The position numbers and the translations under genes are program-made. Below are positions 34,441 to 47,161 of a DNA stretch of 64,000 nucleotides, one piece after another. This stretch comes from Sphagnum magellanicum (taxonomy: Eukaryota > Streptophyta > Sphagnopsida > Sphagnales > Sphagnaceae): positions 18,079,347 through 18,143,346 of the forward strand of contig CM038922.1 of NCBI GenBank assembly GCA_021904315.1. Direction: 5' to 3'. Numbering within the stretch: the stretch's first letter is position 1; each line of letters begins with the position of its first letter. The notes below the pieces were generated by a model. The model searched no databases, was not told the DNA's origin, and worked only from the letters and a program-made list of their open reading frames with translations.

Positions 34441-37400
34441 GTTAAGAATGACTTGCAAGAATAGCTGAGAAGGATTGGAGCCGAGGTGTTTTTGTCTTTG
34501 ATGAAAATCTGCAGCAAGGATGCTTGTACTCTTTGGACTTTTTATGAATGAAGGTGTAAGCTCCAGATTCGATGATCAGAATCTGCTGATTTTGTAAGAA
34601 TGTAAGCGGTGTCCGTGTGAAGATCAGCAGGTCTAAGCAGGAGAGTTTTTAAAGAGAAAAGATCAGAAGGTGTTGGTTGGTTTTAGAATCACACAGAACT
34701 AAGTTCCGTGTAGGGACATCAGATCGTCCGGTTTGTTGTAGGGTCTTACACCCTCTCTTTTAGGTTACAACTGTATGTTCTTAAAGAGCTATGTGAATGC
34801 TTCCACTAGGCACTTTGACTGACAACTTGAGATACCTGTAATAGACAATCCACCTGCTTGTGCTGCACTCTCCTATTTGTCTGAAGAGGGGGGAAGAGTC
34901 GGGGGTTCAGGTTGTGGCACATATCTAGACTGGCAGTTGGAGCTTGGCAAGGTCATGGAGTTCCATTTAGTCTGCCTCAAAAGCTTGCTGGCAATACGCC
35001 AAGATGTCAATATGACTGATCACAGGGACTTCACAAATCCCATGGCAATCTGTGGAAAAAAAGGTCACTGTGGACACAAAAAATGCACAACAAGCTGGAG
35101 CTCAAACCCAGACCTGACGCTCTCATATGGCTTATGTTGGTGATAGCTCTGGGATGGGGGCAGAAAGGCAGGCAGAAGCCCGGGGAGAGGATTAGGGGAT
35201 TGCTGAGTTACTTGTTGAAGATGCTGCAGCTGAACAACATCACAGAGGTGTTGCCCTGGGCATGAATTGGGGACTACTCCATCAACTGTATGCCGCTGGG
35301 CTGCTTGCTGGGGATGTTGCAGCAGAACTTGACATCACAAAGGTGAATCTTGCTGACAATGCACATAATGGCAAGGATTGGAATCAAGGTCATGGTCAAG
35401 TTTCCAACTTTTGGTTTAGGTTAGTTTGGACAGCTCAGCTTGGCTTGACATGTCTTGATGAAGCCTTTCAGCGTAGAGCTCATTCTTACTGACCCTGCCA
35501 AAGAATGAAAGGGGCACTTCATAAGGCAGGGGAAATTGTCAAGAAGACTCCAAACTCCCATATGCTGCAGCAGTTTGGGAATCCTGCAAACCCTCTGGTG
35601 CTCACTTCAATATGTCTATACACTGTACTTTGCCTCCAATTCTTTGATGGTTGGTGAGATTGTAGGGGTGGTCATGGTAAACCAAAAAGCAGATGTAGTG
35701 ATTGGAGAACATTCAGTTTCAAGTTTCAACCTTCTCATTTGCATCTTCCCAGGTACCCATTACATTTTGTCATTTAGTGATTTGAAGGGCAATGTTCATA
35801 TCTCAGGACTGAACAGCTTTTCCACATGAAACATCAGATCAATAGCATTTTCTATTTATTTGATTATATTGGGTGCCTAGTCTCTGTTTATTCTTGGCTT
35901 GATTTGATCTTCTGGAACATGGTCTCTTCCCACTACTCCAGCAGTTCCAAAATTTCTTCTTTGAGTAGTGCTTTTGGATTCGTATGTTTTTGTAAGATGG
36001 GATACCTTGCGAAAGTTGACAGAAGTGTATAAAACATATAACACCAAATGCAGTGATGGTTCCATAACTCTTAAGCAGTTTCAGTGGATACCTAGTAAGA
36101 TTGCCCGTTGTTGCTATGACAAAGACTGCAAGGATTTTAAGTATGTTGTACAATACCTCTTGTGAATGCCCAGGTATATTTTGTCTCAATTCTTTAAGTG
36201 TTGGACGAAGTAATGCTATTGGTGGATTTGCACCTTCAAGGGACTTCACAGATTACAGCAGGAGATGGAGGTCTTCTTGTCTACTTGTCACAAGGTACTG
36301 TTGCACTTATATGAGACTCTTCTGGTATTTTTAAATGAGATTATAACTTATGTGCTGGAACTCCTCAGGGTGCACCAGTGAGTGATTCAAGCTGGCATGG
36401 AATCCAAGAAAATGGTGATTTGCTGTAATTTTGCAGGAGGAAGGCACACAAGAGCTGCAGAAGCAGATTCAGAGCAGCTTGAAGATAGTTGCCAAACAAT
36501 TTGTGGATCTTGTGAAAGCTGGAGATTTTCTGCACAAGCTACATCTGAGGACAACAGTATCTTTTGAATCCCTTGCTGTTTTGCTAAATTATGGTACTAT
36601 CATGTCCCAGGCAGTCCATGCTTGGGTATATTTGGTCATTGGCTCTTCTGTTATTCTCTGAGTTTGTCTTTGTCCATTGTGATTATTTGAATTTTGGCTT
36701 CTTCAAACTTAATCTAATTCTTCTTGGGTGCCCTGGACCCTTGCAGTGCTTAATTCTGTGAATGAATTACAGGGATGGCTCCTTACTGAAACATCTGTCT
36801 TACTCAAGCTCTTCATTTGTCCCTCTCAAGCAATACGTTGAGCTTATTGTCAGTTAAAATTGAGTGGCAGATTGATAGTAGCACCTAACCAGTGAGGGGC
36901 AGGTCTTTGAGTTTTTAAAGAACCGTTTGTTCTGGGTGTTTAAAAAAATCAGAAGAAATGAACTGCCAGTTTTTGGGTATTTAAAAAACCCCACCCAATT
37001 GATGTGTTTTACTAAGATCCTTGTGTTTTGTTTGCCAGTTTCGACTTTTTTTATTTTGTTGGGTTGGGTGGTGGGTCTTTCACAAATTCACCTATGCCAT
37101 TTAGTTGCATATATAACCAGTGAGAGACTCGACAGGGGTTTGGTCCAAAATCAAATAATTGCCCAACGCTGCAACCAACATTCTGTCTTTGGTGCATTTC
37201 CAGTATGAATCTCTATGTGTCATGCACTAGGTGTTCTTTTGAACTCCAAATGAACTTCATTTGCAGCATTGCTTTCTGATTTCTTTCAAAGATCCTGAAA
37301 CCCTCTGGTTCTCCAATTTGGAGATATTAAATAGAAGCAAAACTGACTGTTCTTTAAAAATTCAAATAGTTGCAAAACATTGTTTTAGACACTTTTGCAG

Positions 37401-37600
37401 AGCAGTATCATCTTTATTTGTGCAGCGTAAAGCCCTAGGGTGGGTTGCCAAAACAAGGGCCCTAGCAAGAAGCTTCAGCCAAGTCCAACTCTCTATTTTA
37501 GGAACTTTCACCCTTATCTTTAGGGCGGGGCATTGCTCATGGTGCCTTCTGCTCTGTGAACCGATGACGGTAGAGCCCAAGGTTTAACAAAGGCATTGAC
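34441..37600. other. Unassigned low-copy sequence
   Basis: Several short open frames occur on the plus strand (for example 35,262-35,492 and 36,431-36,661), but none has a motif I recognise, and stops separate them. It could contain exons of a decayed gene. I annotate no CDS. Confidence 0.3.
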
Positions 37601-40600
37601 AATAGTGCCTTACCCTTGGTAAACAAACAAGGTGGGCTGTTGAGATTCACAAAAACAAATGTCGTTCTTACACTTACAACCAATGTCCACCATTTTAGGG
37701 AGAGAGATTACATGTTATTTCACCCACTCCAATGAAATTGTGCTTGTGGAGGTCCATGAACTACATTGTGTTTTTCACCTAAGATTTTTACAAAATAGCC
37801 AAGGGTGAGAGTATCTTAAGGCTTGGTCCATTCATGTCAAAAGTGTCCTAAGTAGTTTAGGAATCTATCGATGAAATAAGGTAGTTTGTCTTGTTTATTT
37901 GTTTTGTTCGCTTGTCACCTTGAGATTTCCCAAACCATGTTACCCCTTACTACACTTTTAGTCAAGTTGCGAAGCCCATGATGAGGGATTGAGTGACCTA
38001 GCACACACCAATGCACCATCCAAAAAATCCTCCTTTGGTCAAAATGAAACCCAACTCACCCCCACAACAACCTATTTCTGGCAAAAGAGGTAGGTGGAGG
38101 GTTTATTTATTTATATATTTTTTCTTTCATGCTTACAGCTGATGCCTTTGGTTTCTCTATTGCCGTCATTGAGAGTTGCAAGTTCCCAATTTCTTTTATT
38201 GGTTAAGCTTTTCTTGGGTAGCTACATATATGTAATTTTGTTTTATTTTTTTGTTTTTAGTTTTCATTCTTTTTTCTTTTTTGTTTATTTGGTGGAATTT
38301 TTTTGTGCGATTATCATTTTTTAGATTGATTGTTTTGGTTGGTTTCATGTTTCATGTTTTGGCTTTTAAAAAACAGTTGTAAAAGTGTTTTTTTTTAAAA
38401 TTAAAAAATTTCTAGATGTATAAAAATAAAAATAAAAATAAGTAATATTATATTCTATTTTCTTAATTCTATTTATTATTGTTGTTGTTATTTTTCTGTC
38501 TTTTATTCAATTATTTTTCTTTCTTTTTGTGTTTCTTTGTTTGATTCATTTTCATTTTGTTATGTTCTCATGTTTTTTGATTTCATTTTTAATTTTCATT
38601 TATTTGCAGGTTCTTTTTTTATTTTTCATAGGAAACGTACAACAATTAGAGTTCAGTTTACAGTTTATGTGTTAGGGTTTAGGGTTTAAAAAAAATCTCA
38701 ATTAATGTTTAAGGATCAAGTTTAGTTTATAATTTAAACTATACATGAAGGATTTGAAGGTTTTGGTTTAGTCTAAATAAATAAATTTTTAATGTGAATT
38801 CATAATTTTTATTTTTATTTCATTTTCATTTGTAGGATTCTCATGGCTCCATGCAACAGATTTCTGAAAGCCGGAGCCTGGACCTGAGTTTTAACATCAT
38901 CTTGCTTCAGCATGAAATGCCCATGGTTTTGCATAGGATGGAATTGTAATGGCATTTCATACTGCCTCGTGTTTATAATTATCAGTGGCACATGTTTCTT
39001 TTGTGCAAGGTATACAAAGCATTCATTGAGTGCGTAATGAAGTTTAGGAAGGAAACATGGTAAGAACAAAACATATTTTCAATGTTTTCAAGTTATTAAA
39101 ATACACAAGAGATATACGAGTGGCTAGTATTTTTCTGCCAATCATAATGTACCATTCTATTTCATATTGTGTTGATTTTGTTTTGGAAGCCGCAGTGTTC
39201 ATCAAATGGCAAGATATAAACTTACAACAACTTCCGACTCATGATTTGAAAAGTTGCAGTTTTTTTTTGTCGTTGGTTTGTTTGTTTTGCAATATGTGTA
39301 AATGGTTTTGGCAAATAGGTTTTAGGGTACATGCATTGTAGTGTGTTCACTACCTTATTAATGCCATATTGTGAAAAGTAATATAAGGTTTTGGTCAATT
39401 TTTAAACTTTGTTTGAGTTTTAGTTGTTTGCCCTGGGGGCCAAGTGAGGGGGCAAATGAAGGCCCTCATGCACCCATGACATTGCTTGGAAAGACAAGGA
39501 GTGGGCAAAGAGAGGTCCAAGTGGTGTGTCATGTTGGCACTTGCCCAACCTCAGTTTGTTCAAATTCTTTACTCACCCAACATCTTCAAAGGGTGCATGT
39601 CCTTGAGGCAGAGAAGGGCAAACCTTGCTGCGCTTCAACTTGTGGGGATGACCCCCTTGTCAAGACCACAACTGAATGAATTTTCAGCATATTTTAGACT
39701 ATGCATGTGCAATCCAAACGTGAAATGACCATAAGCCTAGGCAGAATGGAATCACTTGCATTCTTTGGCACAAATGAAACTCAAACTACCAAAAGTCACC
39801 CTTGTCCAATTGGCTCTTAAACGGTTGTTGCAAGTTTTCAGCATTACTGAGTGGGGCATGGGGGACATACAATCTAATGTCCACATCTGCATTGAAAAGG
39901 AAGAGGGCTTGGGGTTTGTCATCCACACCATTCGATGTGCATATGCAAAGAGGGTTAGAATGGCTTGGGATGTCACACATTAAGAGTGGAAGTTCAATGA
40001 GGCAACCCGGATTAGAGAAATATGTGCCGTGGTCAAATTCCATGAATCGAAAATGATCCATGAACAGTATGACCACAAACCTTAAACCAGATTGTCATCA
40101 TATTTGAGGACTTGGGTTGCAGTTTTGAAAATACTAGTAGCTAGATTTGTTGCATTGGTGTAGGGTTTGAGGATTGATCAATGACAAATCCGTGGCAATG
40201 GCAGTTTGTTTCCAACGAGAGCATCGACACATTTATACCCATCAGCACATGGCGAGGGCAGCTACAACATATCGGCATGCACATGGGATGGAGGGTAGTT
40301 AGTGTAATCATGATAGTCCTATAAACGTTTAAAACTTATGGAAATAGATGCTAATTACATTTTTTGAAGTATATCATGTCAACATAGGGTGTAGTCAAGT
40401 GTAGCATGGTTTGCATGCTTTGGGCATGTTTTGACACGGGTTTGTATCATGAGTTTCATGCACCATGTGTGTACATGAAGGTTAGGTTTATTATTTTTGG
40501 GTTTAACATCCACAATTTAAGACCAACATATCCAAATAATGAGGGACATCAATTTGGATCTTGCATGCCCTTAATATTGCAGTTTCCAGTTTCTTTTGTA

Positions 40601-41690
40601 GGCCAAGTTACTCACCTAGGTATTTCTTCAAAGCTAAACCCTAAACCCATCCAAACACCCACTACAAATTTTTAATCTGAACCAAACATAATGACACTTT
40701 GCCAAATGTAGGTACATTTTGTACATTTTATACTGCTGCGATTTTTTCCTCCAGTCTGCCCATTTGCCCGGTTTATTTTCACCTTGAGAAAATATCCAAT
40801 ACCTGAATGTCGGTCACCTGACCCCCACAAGATTCTTGAGGATAAATGTGTGGGTCGGTAGGTAGGTGGGGATGAGAGTCGGCCATTTGAAATATGTAGT
40901 GGAATGTAGATGGGAGAAAGAGTAATGGTTTTTTTAGTGCAGAAGTAGATAATGAAGACCTACCTTAGTAAGGTAGGTCGATGGGTGGTGGTAGGGTGGA
41001 GAGATGTGGCCAGTTGAATCCAAAAAAGGCAAGCAAAAGAAATTCTTTAAGCTAGGGCTAAGAAAGCTAAAATAAAAAGGGAAAAACTCAATCCAGTCAG
41101 GAAACGGTAGCAACCCAACACCCTTCCATCCCATCCATCCAAGGCGGTGCATTTGTGGGTGTTGGTTCCCTATGGCCTTTGATGAGTGAGGTTGCACTGG
41201 GGTGGTTTTGCAATCTTTATATTTCCAATGTACGAATTGTTGAGTATCAAATAATTTTGTCATTAAAAGTCCACCAAAATGAAAATTCAAAATTGCAAGC
41301 AAATTGAGTTTTGTTATTCTTGGAAAGCACTCAATGAGTAGGAATTCCTGAAGTTGATTTTATAATTTTAGGACATAAGGTGCAAGAGATATTGGATTTT
41401 GAATAGTTGTTATTGAAAATCCAACTAAATTATTAAAAATGGTTTTCAAAGGAGAAAATTAATTGACCCTGATGTGTTCACACTTGGGCCAACACCATGA
41501 GCCATATTAGTCTTTAGATAAATTTGAAAAAGGGTAAAAAAGGGTTATAGAAATGTAATTTTCCTGACATTATTGAGGGCTAGAAGATCTAGATCTCTCC
41601 CCTTTTCTAGAAGGGATATTCATGAATGTAAGATGCACCTTTCCAATAACTTTTGAACCCTAATGACTCAACTCTCGCCTGGTTGTAGGC
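37601..41690. other. Intergenic sequence
   Basis: AT-rich, with long T-rich tracts at 38,100-38,640 and two plant telomere-like steps (TTAGGGTTTAGGGTTT near 38,671 and AAACCCTAAACCC near 40,636). A perfect 9-bp-arm palindrome ACCTACCTT/AAGGTAGGT lies at 40,958-40,978, near a GGTAGGTAGG run at 40,858. No gene can be supported. Confidence 0.4.
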
Positions 41691-41691
41691 G

Positions 41692-41785
41692 CTTTATTTT
41701 GAGAATGCCCCCACCCTCGGGCTTTATTTTACACATTTTACTATTAAGGAGTAGGCCTAAGATCCCTCTTCTTTTCTAAAATGGA
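41692..41785. repeat. Direct repeat flanking copy A, left
   Basis: A block of about 92 bases beginning CTTTATTTTGAGAATGC and containing ACTATTAAGGAGTAGGCCTA. It recurs in the same orientation at 50,068-50,160, on the other side of copy A. Confidence 0.8.
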
Positions 41786-43258
41786 TATACTTTCCAAACT
41801 CCCTAAGAAACCTTTCCAAGTCCTTTACCTTTATATTTAGGTGTTTTTGTTTTTCCAGTCTATGGTCTCTAATTTTGGCGATTTTCCCATTTCTTTAGAT
41901 AATATATTTTCAATTTATACTTCAGAAAATCTTCCAAATTTTCAAAAAAATAATCTAGCCATACTGCAAAACTCCCCCAAAGAAAAATGTTTCTTTTGGT
42001 GATAAGGACGAACGAATCCATGTGCAATGGAGTTGAGCACGTTTTTGGGTCCTAGTTTGACTTTTGAAACATGGTTTCCCCAAGTTGAAGTGGCCTTTAC
42101 ACTATGGTCATGGACCATGACCTAAGAAATGTGGAAAGCACGCAAAACACATCCAATGGCTATCCCATGGATATTCATAAATCATTTGTTGATGCCTTCG
42201 GCTACCAAAATGGTAAAGTTACGACACTAATTGTCCTTTTCTCACCCAACTTGAATTCCTTGGTCCTTTAGGTGTTTCATCCTTGTGTAAAGTGAACTTC
42301 AGGGACCATAGACCATGAAATGCATTTTGCTCCAATCATAGAATTTTTTTTTGATGGTCATCGGCTTGCAGTCCCTAGTGTGAAGGGGCCATGAATTTAT
42401 TTGTTGTGTCCATAGGGAGGAGACTATAAGCGTTCCTGTAGGATTGGGGGATAAAATTTTGGCGCATACTTAAACCAAGGTGTGAATGACATTTGGAATA
42501 CCATATGCGCATCTATAATGGACAGATACATGTTCCATAATAGTGCATGCATTACATGGATGAGAAATATTACATCCAATAAGTGAAGCTTTTAAGGGCA
42601 GTTCATCATTATGCAACGAGGTGCTTGTTCATAAACAAATCTGTTCTCTCAAAAGATTGGCGATTTTTCCCCTTTTTTGGGCAATCTTTTAGGAATTTAC
42701 ACTAGAAAACAAATCTTCCACAGTCTTCCAACTTTCATTTTTTTGTCCCCCACAATGCTGCCAAAAAAAAAAGCTGTCCGGAGCAGGTACTCGTGCAACA
42801 AAGTTTGACTTTGTGAACTGGGTTTCATCCGGCCAGAGCCAATTGAACCCCACATGGGGATCTTTTTTTAAATCTTAAACCCCAAAACCCATTTAACTGG
42901 CCATAGTAAGCTTGAAAAAATATAGAATTGGACTCACTGACCCTGATTTAGACTATTTAGAGGCTACTTACAAATATTTATAGTATTTATAAGCAATTTA
43001 AATGGGTTTCGGGGTTTTTACCAAGATCTGGGTGCAGGGGTCAATTCCCCCTATCTGTTTCATCCCCAATCTGAATTTATTTGTAAACAAATCTATGGTC
43101 TCAAAAGATTGGCTATTATTCCCCTCTTTTGGGCAATCTTTCCTGAATTTACACTAAAATAACACAAATTTTCCAAATTTTTCTTGATCCCCACAAATGC
43201 AAAAAACTCGCCAAAACAAAAGACATTTCTTTTTTTGCTAAAGAGGAGGGAACGAATC

Positions 43259-43264
43259 CACGTG
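43259..43264 (+). promoter_or_regulatory. G-box CACGTG upstream of gene A
   Basis: The palindrome CACGTG is kept in both duplicate copies (43,259-43,264 and 56,308-56,313), about 590 bases upstream of the TATA position. G-boxes bind bZIP and bHLH factors in plants. Function here is inferred only from motif and conservation between recent copies. Confidence 0.35.
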
Positions 43265-43548
43265 CAATAAAGTTGTGCTTGGAACGTGACCTTCATTTTG
43301 GGCCCTAATTTGACTTTGTAAAAACGTGGTCCCCCCCAATCCGTACTTATTTGTTTCCTTGCGTTCCCTTTTCTTCCTAAGCAAAACCATAATGAAAGAA
43401 AGCAGAGTTTTTGCCACGAAAATGTTTAGCCAAACATTTTGGTGGCAAAAGGCAGCCTGTGAACTCCGACCGTCCTTGCAACCAACAAGTGCAAGTTGTA
43501 GTAGGCGAAAGGGTTTTGAGGCTATTTTTTAATAGGATTTCTTGTTTT

Positions 43549-43605
43549 TTGGACCCAAAATGGCTGTCGTCCACAAAAAGATTTAGCCAAATATGGCTAT
43601 ATATC
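43549..43605 (+). promoter_or_regulatory. Repeated dyad element upstream of gene A
   Basis: GGACCCAAAATGGCTGTCGTCC is followed by the dyad AGCCA-AATA-TGGCT at 43,585-43,598. Related sequence occurs at 48,470-48,560 in the same copy, and at 56,600-56,645 and 61,535-61,560 in copy B. It lies about 260 bases upstream of the TATA box. It could be a regulatory site or simply the trace of an older duplication. Confidence 0.4.
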
Positions 43606-43849
43606 GAACATGAAATAATATCCTTCACTCAGACTTGTATATTTTTGGCTTCTCGCTAGAAATCGATTGTAGAACTCTGGAGATTTTTATTGTTTCTCCT
43701 CTCACTTGTGGCAACTGAAACCTACAAAAACACTCCATTTTCGGATTTTCTGATATTTAGTTTCGCTTTTTGGAGAAATTTTGCCAATAAAAAAAGTCTG
43801 GAACTTTGGCCTCCTCTGTAGAGCTGCTGCCGCAGTAGTTGTGGCTGAC

Positions 43850-43857
43850 TATAAAAG
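43850..43857 (+). promoter_or_regulatory. TATA box of gene A
   Basis: TATAAAAG lies 223 bases before the ATG. A start of transcription about 30 bases downstream would give a leader of roughly 190 bases with a CT-rich microsatellite (43,921-43,944) and no upstream ATG. In copy B the aligned bases read TGTAAAGG. Confidence 0.7.
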
Positions 43858-44072
43858 CACTCGTCTCCGCTCGCTTCTTGTGTCATTCAAAGTTCTTTGC
43901 CTCCATTCCTCCATTCCTCCATCTCTCTTCTCTCTCTCTCTTTGGGTTTCTCCTCGTACACGTCCGGGCGTTGTGGAGTAGTTTGACTGTCCTCGCGAGG
44001 TTGAATCTCGGAACAGATTTGATAAAGAGTTTTTTTTTTGGAGTTTCTGAAAGCAGAGTTTGATCCGTTTCC

Positions 44073-44761
44073 ATGGGGTCTTATTTGTCTATTTTCAACA
44101 ACACTAGCGATGTTTGGTGTGTGAAAGTCGGTCCTGACGAAGCAGCTATCAACATTGCTTCCATCACGTCCTCGGTGTTGGTTGCTGTGGCTGCGACGGT
44201 GGCAACCGCGGGAGCGGCTGCGCCTGTGGCTGCAAGCTTGGCGGCTAATGGAATCGTGAGCGTCTTTGGCGTCGACGCGGCCTTTCTGGAAGCTGCCACC
44301 GCTGCGGCAGCTGCAGTATCAGGAGAGACTGGTGCTGTTTCCACAGCTGCAAAATTTACAATAAAATTGGTCGGTCTCATCGAAGACAAACTCTCCAGCG
44401 AAGGCTTCGATCGCCTCAATCCAGGTCAGTAGTCAGTACGTTAGTACCAGTGTTGTGCGGTTCTTTGATACATTTTCTCAATAACCACCGGTAATACTGT
44501 CATGACTCATAATTTTGGCTATGTAATCTATTTGTAGGTGAAACCAAGCGATACGGGAAAATGACATTGTCTTTATGGCAACAATGCACTTGCATTAGGA
44601 CTCGTGTGAATCCTGCCAATCCTGAACAGATCCTTGTGGAGAGAGTGTTTATGAGACCCATTTTCAGTGGTGCGACTGATAATTCCAACCTTACCCATGA
44701 CATTCAGTTTTGGATCAATAAGTTTGGTATTGAACACCTCAACACAATCACTGGTGCTTGA
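44073..44761 (+). CDS. Uncharacterised Ala-rich membrane-type protein, gene A (two exons)
   Basis: Exon 1 is 44,073-44,424 and exon 2 is 44,538-44,761. The 113-bp intron has GTCAGT at its donor and TTTGTAG at its acceptor, phase 1. The product is 191 residues. It begins MGSYLS, which fits the N-myristoylation pattern (Gly2, Ser6). Residues 1-27 include SDVWCVKVGPDEAAI. Residues about 28-105 are strongly Ala-, Gly- and Val-rich and could form a membrane hairpin. The C-terminal part has TLSLWQQCTCIRTRVNPANP and QFWINKFGIEHL. No known enzyme motif is visible. TATA box, ATG-free leader, intron and AATAAA site support an expressed gene. I recall only unnamed plant proteins of this kind. Function unknown; a membrane-associated stress or defence role would be guesswork. 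Confidence 0.82.
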
Positions 44762-44889
44762 AGAAAATCCCGCATGAAATCAATCATTGAAGTACCTACC
44801 GCTCACGCCTCCTTGAACCAACTTTCCAAAGAATAGTTTTTAGCGAACTTATCGACAATGAACGTTTAAGCTGTGTGCAATTAATATTA

Positions 44890-44895
44890 AATAAA
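44890..44895 (+). terminator. Polyadenylation signal of gene A
   Basis: AATAAA lies 129 bases after the stop codon and is followed by GT-rich sequence. The same signal is kept in copy B at 57,955-57,960. Confidence 0.55.
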
Positions 44896-46999
44896 GGTAT
44901 TGTTGGGAGGGAAGGAAGAGTTCCTCTCTAGCTCTGCGTGCGGAGTAGGAGGAAATTGTGTGTAGGATTAACTAAGTGTATAACCCAATTGTGTAGGTTT
45001 TTCATTATATATATATATTTTTTCATTATTTTTGTTGATTTTGTCACTCATGGCGGTTTCTACATCCAACTTCGTTCAATGGATCATACATGTATTATGT
45101 TGGCACTGCGCATTTTAGAGACATTTGCTCGTTACATCTTAATTTGAATCCAAAAGATGTATTGTACAATGGGAAAAAGGTTTGCTTTGCAACTGGTCAT
45201 CGCAAGTAATTTTTCTCCCATGCAATGAATTAAACTTAATGGCAAAAAGCTTTTATATCCTACATAAAAGATGACAAAATCTTTGTGCATGAATTGTGTA
45301 CCATATGAAAAACTTGTTAGAAACATATGAAGCAACTTGCATCCATGAGTAAGAAAGAACTAGTCATTTAGTAGAACTTTGTCCAATTTCCAATCGATTT
45401 TGGGTTTCACAAAAGCAGGTTGTATGAGATTGTTGTACTCAACTTATTCCTTCTTCACTCTACTACTTTTATAATTATTCAATAAGTACACAAGAAAAAT
45501 TATGATAATAGTGCTCAATAACCAATAATTAAACCCTTTCTTTGCCTACACACCCACCCCCCACCCTGCCCTCCCACAATTTGCATTAATTGTAAAATTT
45601 CTTGAAGATTTAGTGAGAATTCATCTCAGTTTGGGAAACTTGAAGAAATAATCACTCATAGGACATGTGCATTGACAACCCCCATTCGAGCTTCTATCAA
45701 TATTCCAAGGTGCATTGTTCATTCCTCTGAAACCCTTATTCAAAAACTTGAAAATTAGATTGGACAAAATGATAAACCATTAATTTCTCACCACAAAGAT
45801 CAAGCATTGACAATTACAATCATATAATACGTTCATTTTGTTATAAACTCTAGTTCTTTCTGTCAAAATGAACAAAGGAACCCAGTACCAATTGCATATG
45901 CATATTGAATTTTCTCATTTTGTGTTATCACTTCACAATGTTCAAGATGATTATTATGGATTTGGAGTTAGTTCAACGAAGAATAAAGGACTAAAAATGG
46001 ATAAAAGGAATAAATGATACGTCAGTAAAGAAAAGAGGGATGTAGGCAATAGGTTCATACGAAAGGAGGTAAGTAGTAGGTTGCTTGTTGCTTTTCTGTA
46101 CTGGAAAAAGTTCATCCAGAAGTGAAATTAAAAATTAAAACACTGAAAATCAAGTTTTCTTTTAGGAATTCGACGAGATCGATTTTTTTTTTAAAAGTTA
46201 AAAACTTGTTACATTTTTACATTTGGTTTCAATAAACAAACATAAACACAAAAGGATGATTCAAGATTAAAGATTAGATTATGATTTGGCTAAATCTTCA
46301 TAATGGATCCCCGTGCTATTCCCATGTCTTGTTACATAAGATCATCACTAAAATTATAACTAAATCCTCAAACTCCAAAGGGAGTTAGATATTAATGAAT
46401 AATGTATGCAAAGTCCATTTCCTTATGGTCTTGTGAACTCCTTGAACATGAGATTTCTTTTCATTTAGGTTTTTGGGCAAACATGCAAGTAGTGGTATTA
46501 TCATTTAGTATGTTGTGACTGTTAATGTTATTATGAGCTCTAACAATGAATGTTTGTTTTAGATGAGTTTTTTTAACCCGCTTTGTCATTTTGCATTCTT
46601 TTCTTTCAATCATTTTGCAACTCCCTTTCATAATGGTTTCACTTACCATAATACCTTGGTGGCTTCAGCACATGAATGTTGAATAATTAATTAATAACAA
46701 ATATTCCATTTCAAAAAATATTAAAATAATTTAAGATATTCTTATTTATTAGTTCACAAATTCTTTTTATTCAAACAAAATCATTTTTGAAAATCCTAGC
46801 ATTTGTGAAAATAATGTAATCCAACCTTATGTTGCTAAGGTACTACAACAATATTTTTTTGTATATTTAGGTTTTGGGTGCACAACTCCTTTGTGTTGCT
46901 CAAGATGCAAATAGTGACATTGTGATCAATTTGCAAATCCATTGTCACAAGCTTTGTTGATGACCTATTTCAAATGAACATCATCCCTTGTCATCAACA
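44896..46999. other. Copy A, 3' flank
   Basis: Non-coding part of the duplicated segment, closely matched in copy B at 57,961-60,057. An (AT)n run at 45,008-45,021 is absent from copy B. No gene is seen. Confidence 0.5.
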
Positions 47000-47161
47000 T
47001 GTTAAAATGTGACTTTCATGACTTTATAAAAAAAGACTATAGTCAAATCAAACCCATTGTTTATGCCACTTTTGTAGTTGCTTGTGCTAAAATGGCATAA
47101 ACAATGGGTCTTATATGACTATGTACTCATATGGGGGTGATCATGAAAGTCATGTTTTAGC
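47000..47161. repeat. Foldback element in copy A
   Basis: The two arms are about 70 bases each. The inner 17 bases of the arms, ACCCATTGTTTATGCCA (47,052-47,068) and TGGCATAAACAATGGGT (47,093-47,109), pair perfectly with a 24-base loop. Outer parts pair imperfectly (ATAGTCA, then TGACTTTCATGA). The copy B equivalent (about 60,058-60,222) has two mismatches in the core. A MITE-like foldback or hairpin RNA precursor is possible. Confidence 0.6.

Noticed and set aside
28599..37600. A single large intact gene across the low-copy block
   Set aside because: Only three exon-like fragments match a known family, one junction is out of frame, and no first or last exon could be found.
38660..38690. Telomere
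   Set aside because: Only two TTTAGGG-like steps occur here and near 40,636 and 54,278. They are too short for more than interstitial traces or chance.
43326..43659. Short frames kept in both duplicate copies upstream of gene A
   Set aside because: They lie upstream of the TATA box, partly on opposite strands, and differ by indels that break frame between copies. Conservation follows from the recent duplication.
44938..45147. Frame starting MRSRRKLC after gene A, also in copy B
   Set aside because: It overlaps the 3' flank behind the AATAAA signal, and the AT-run indel removes part of it in copy B; no independent support.
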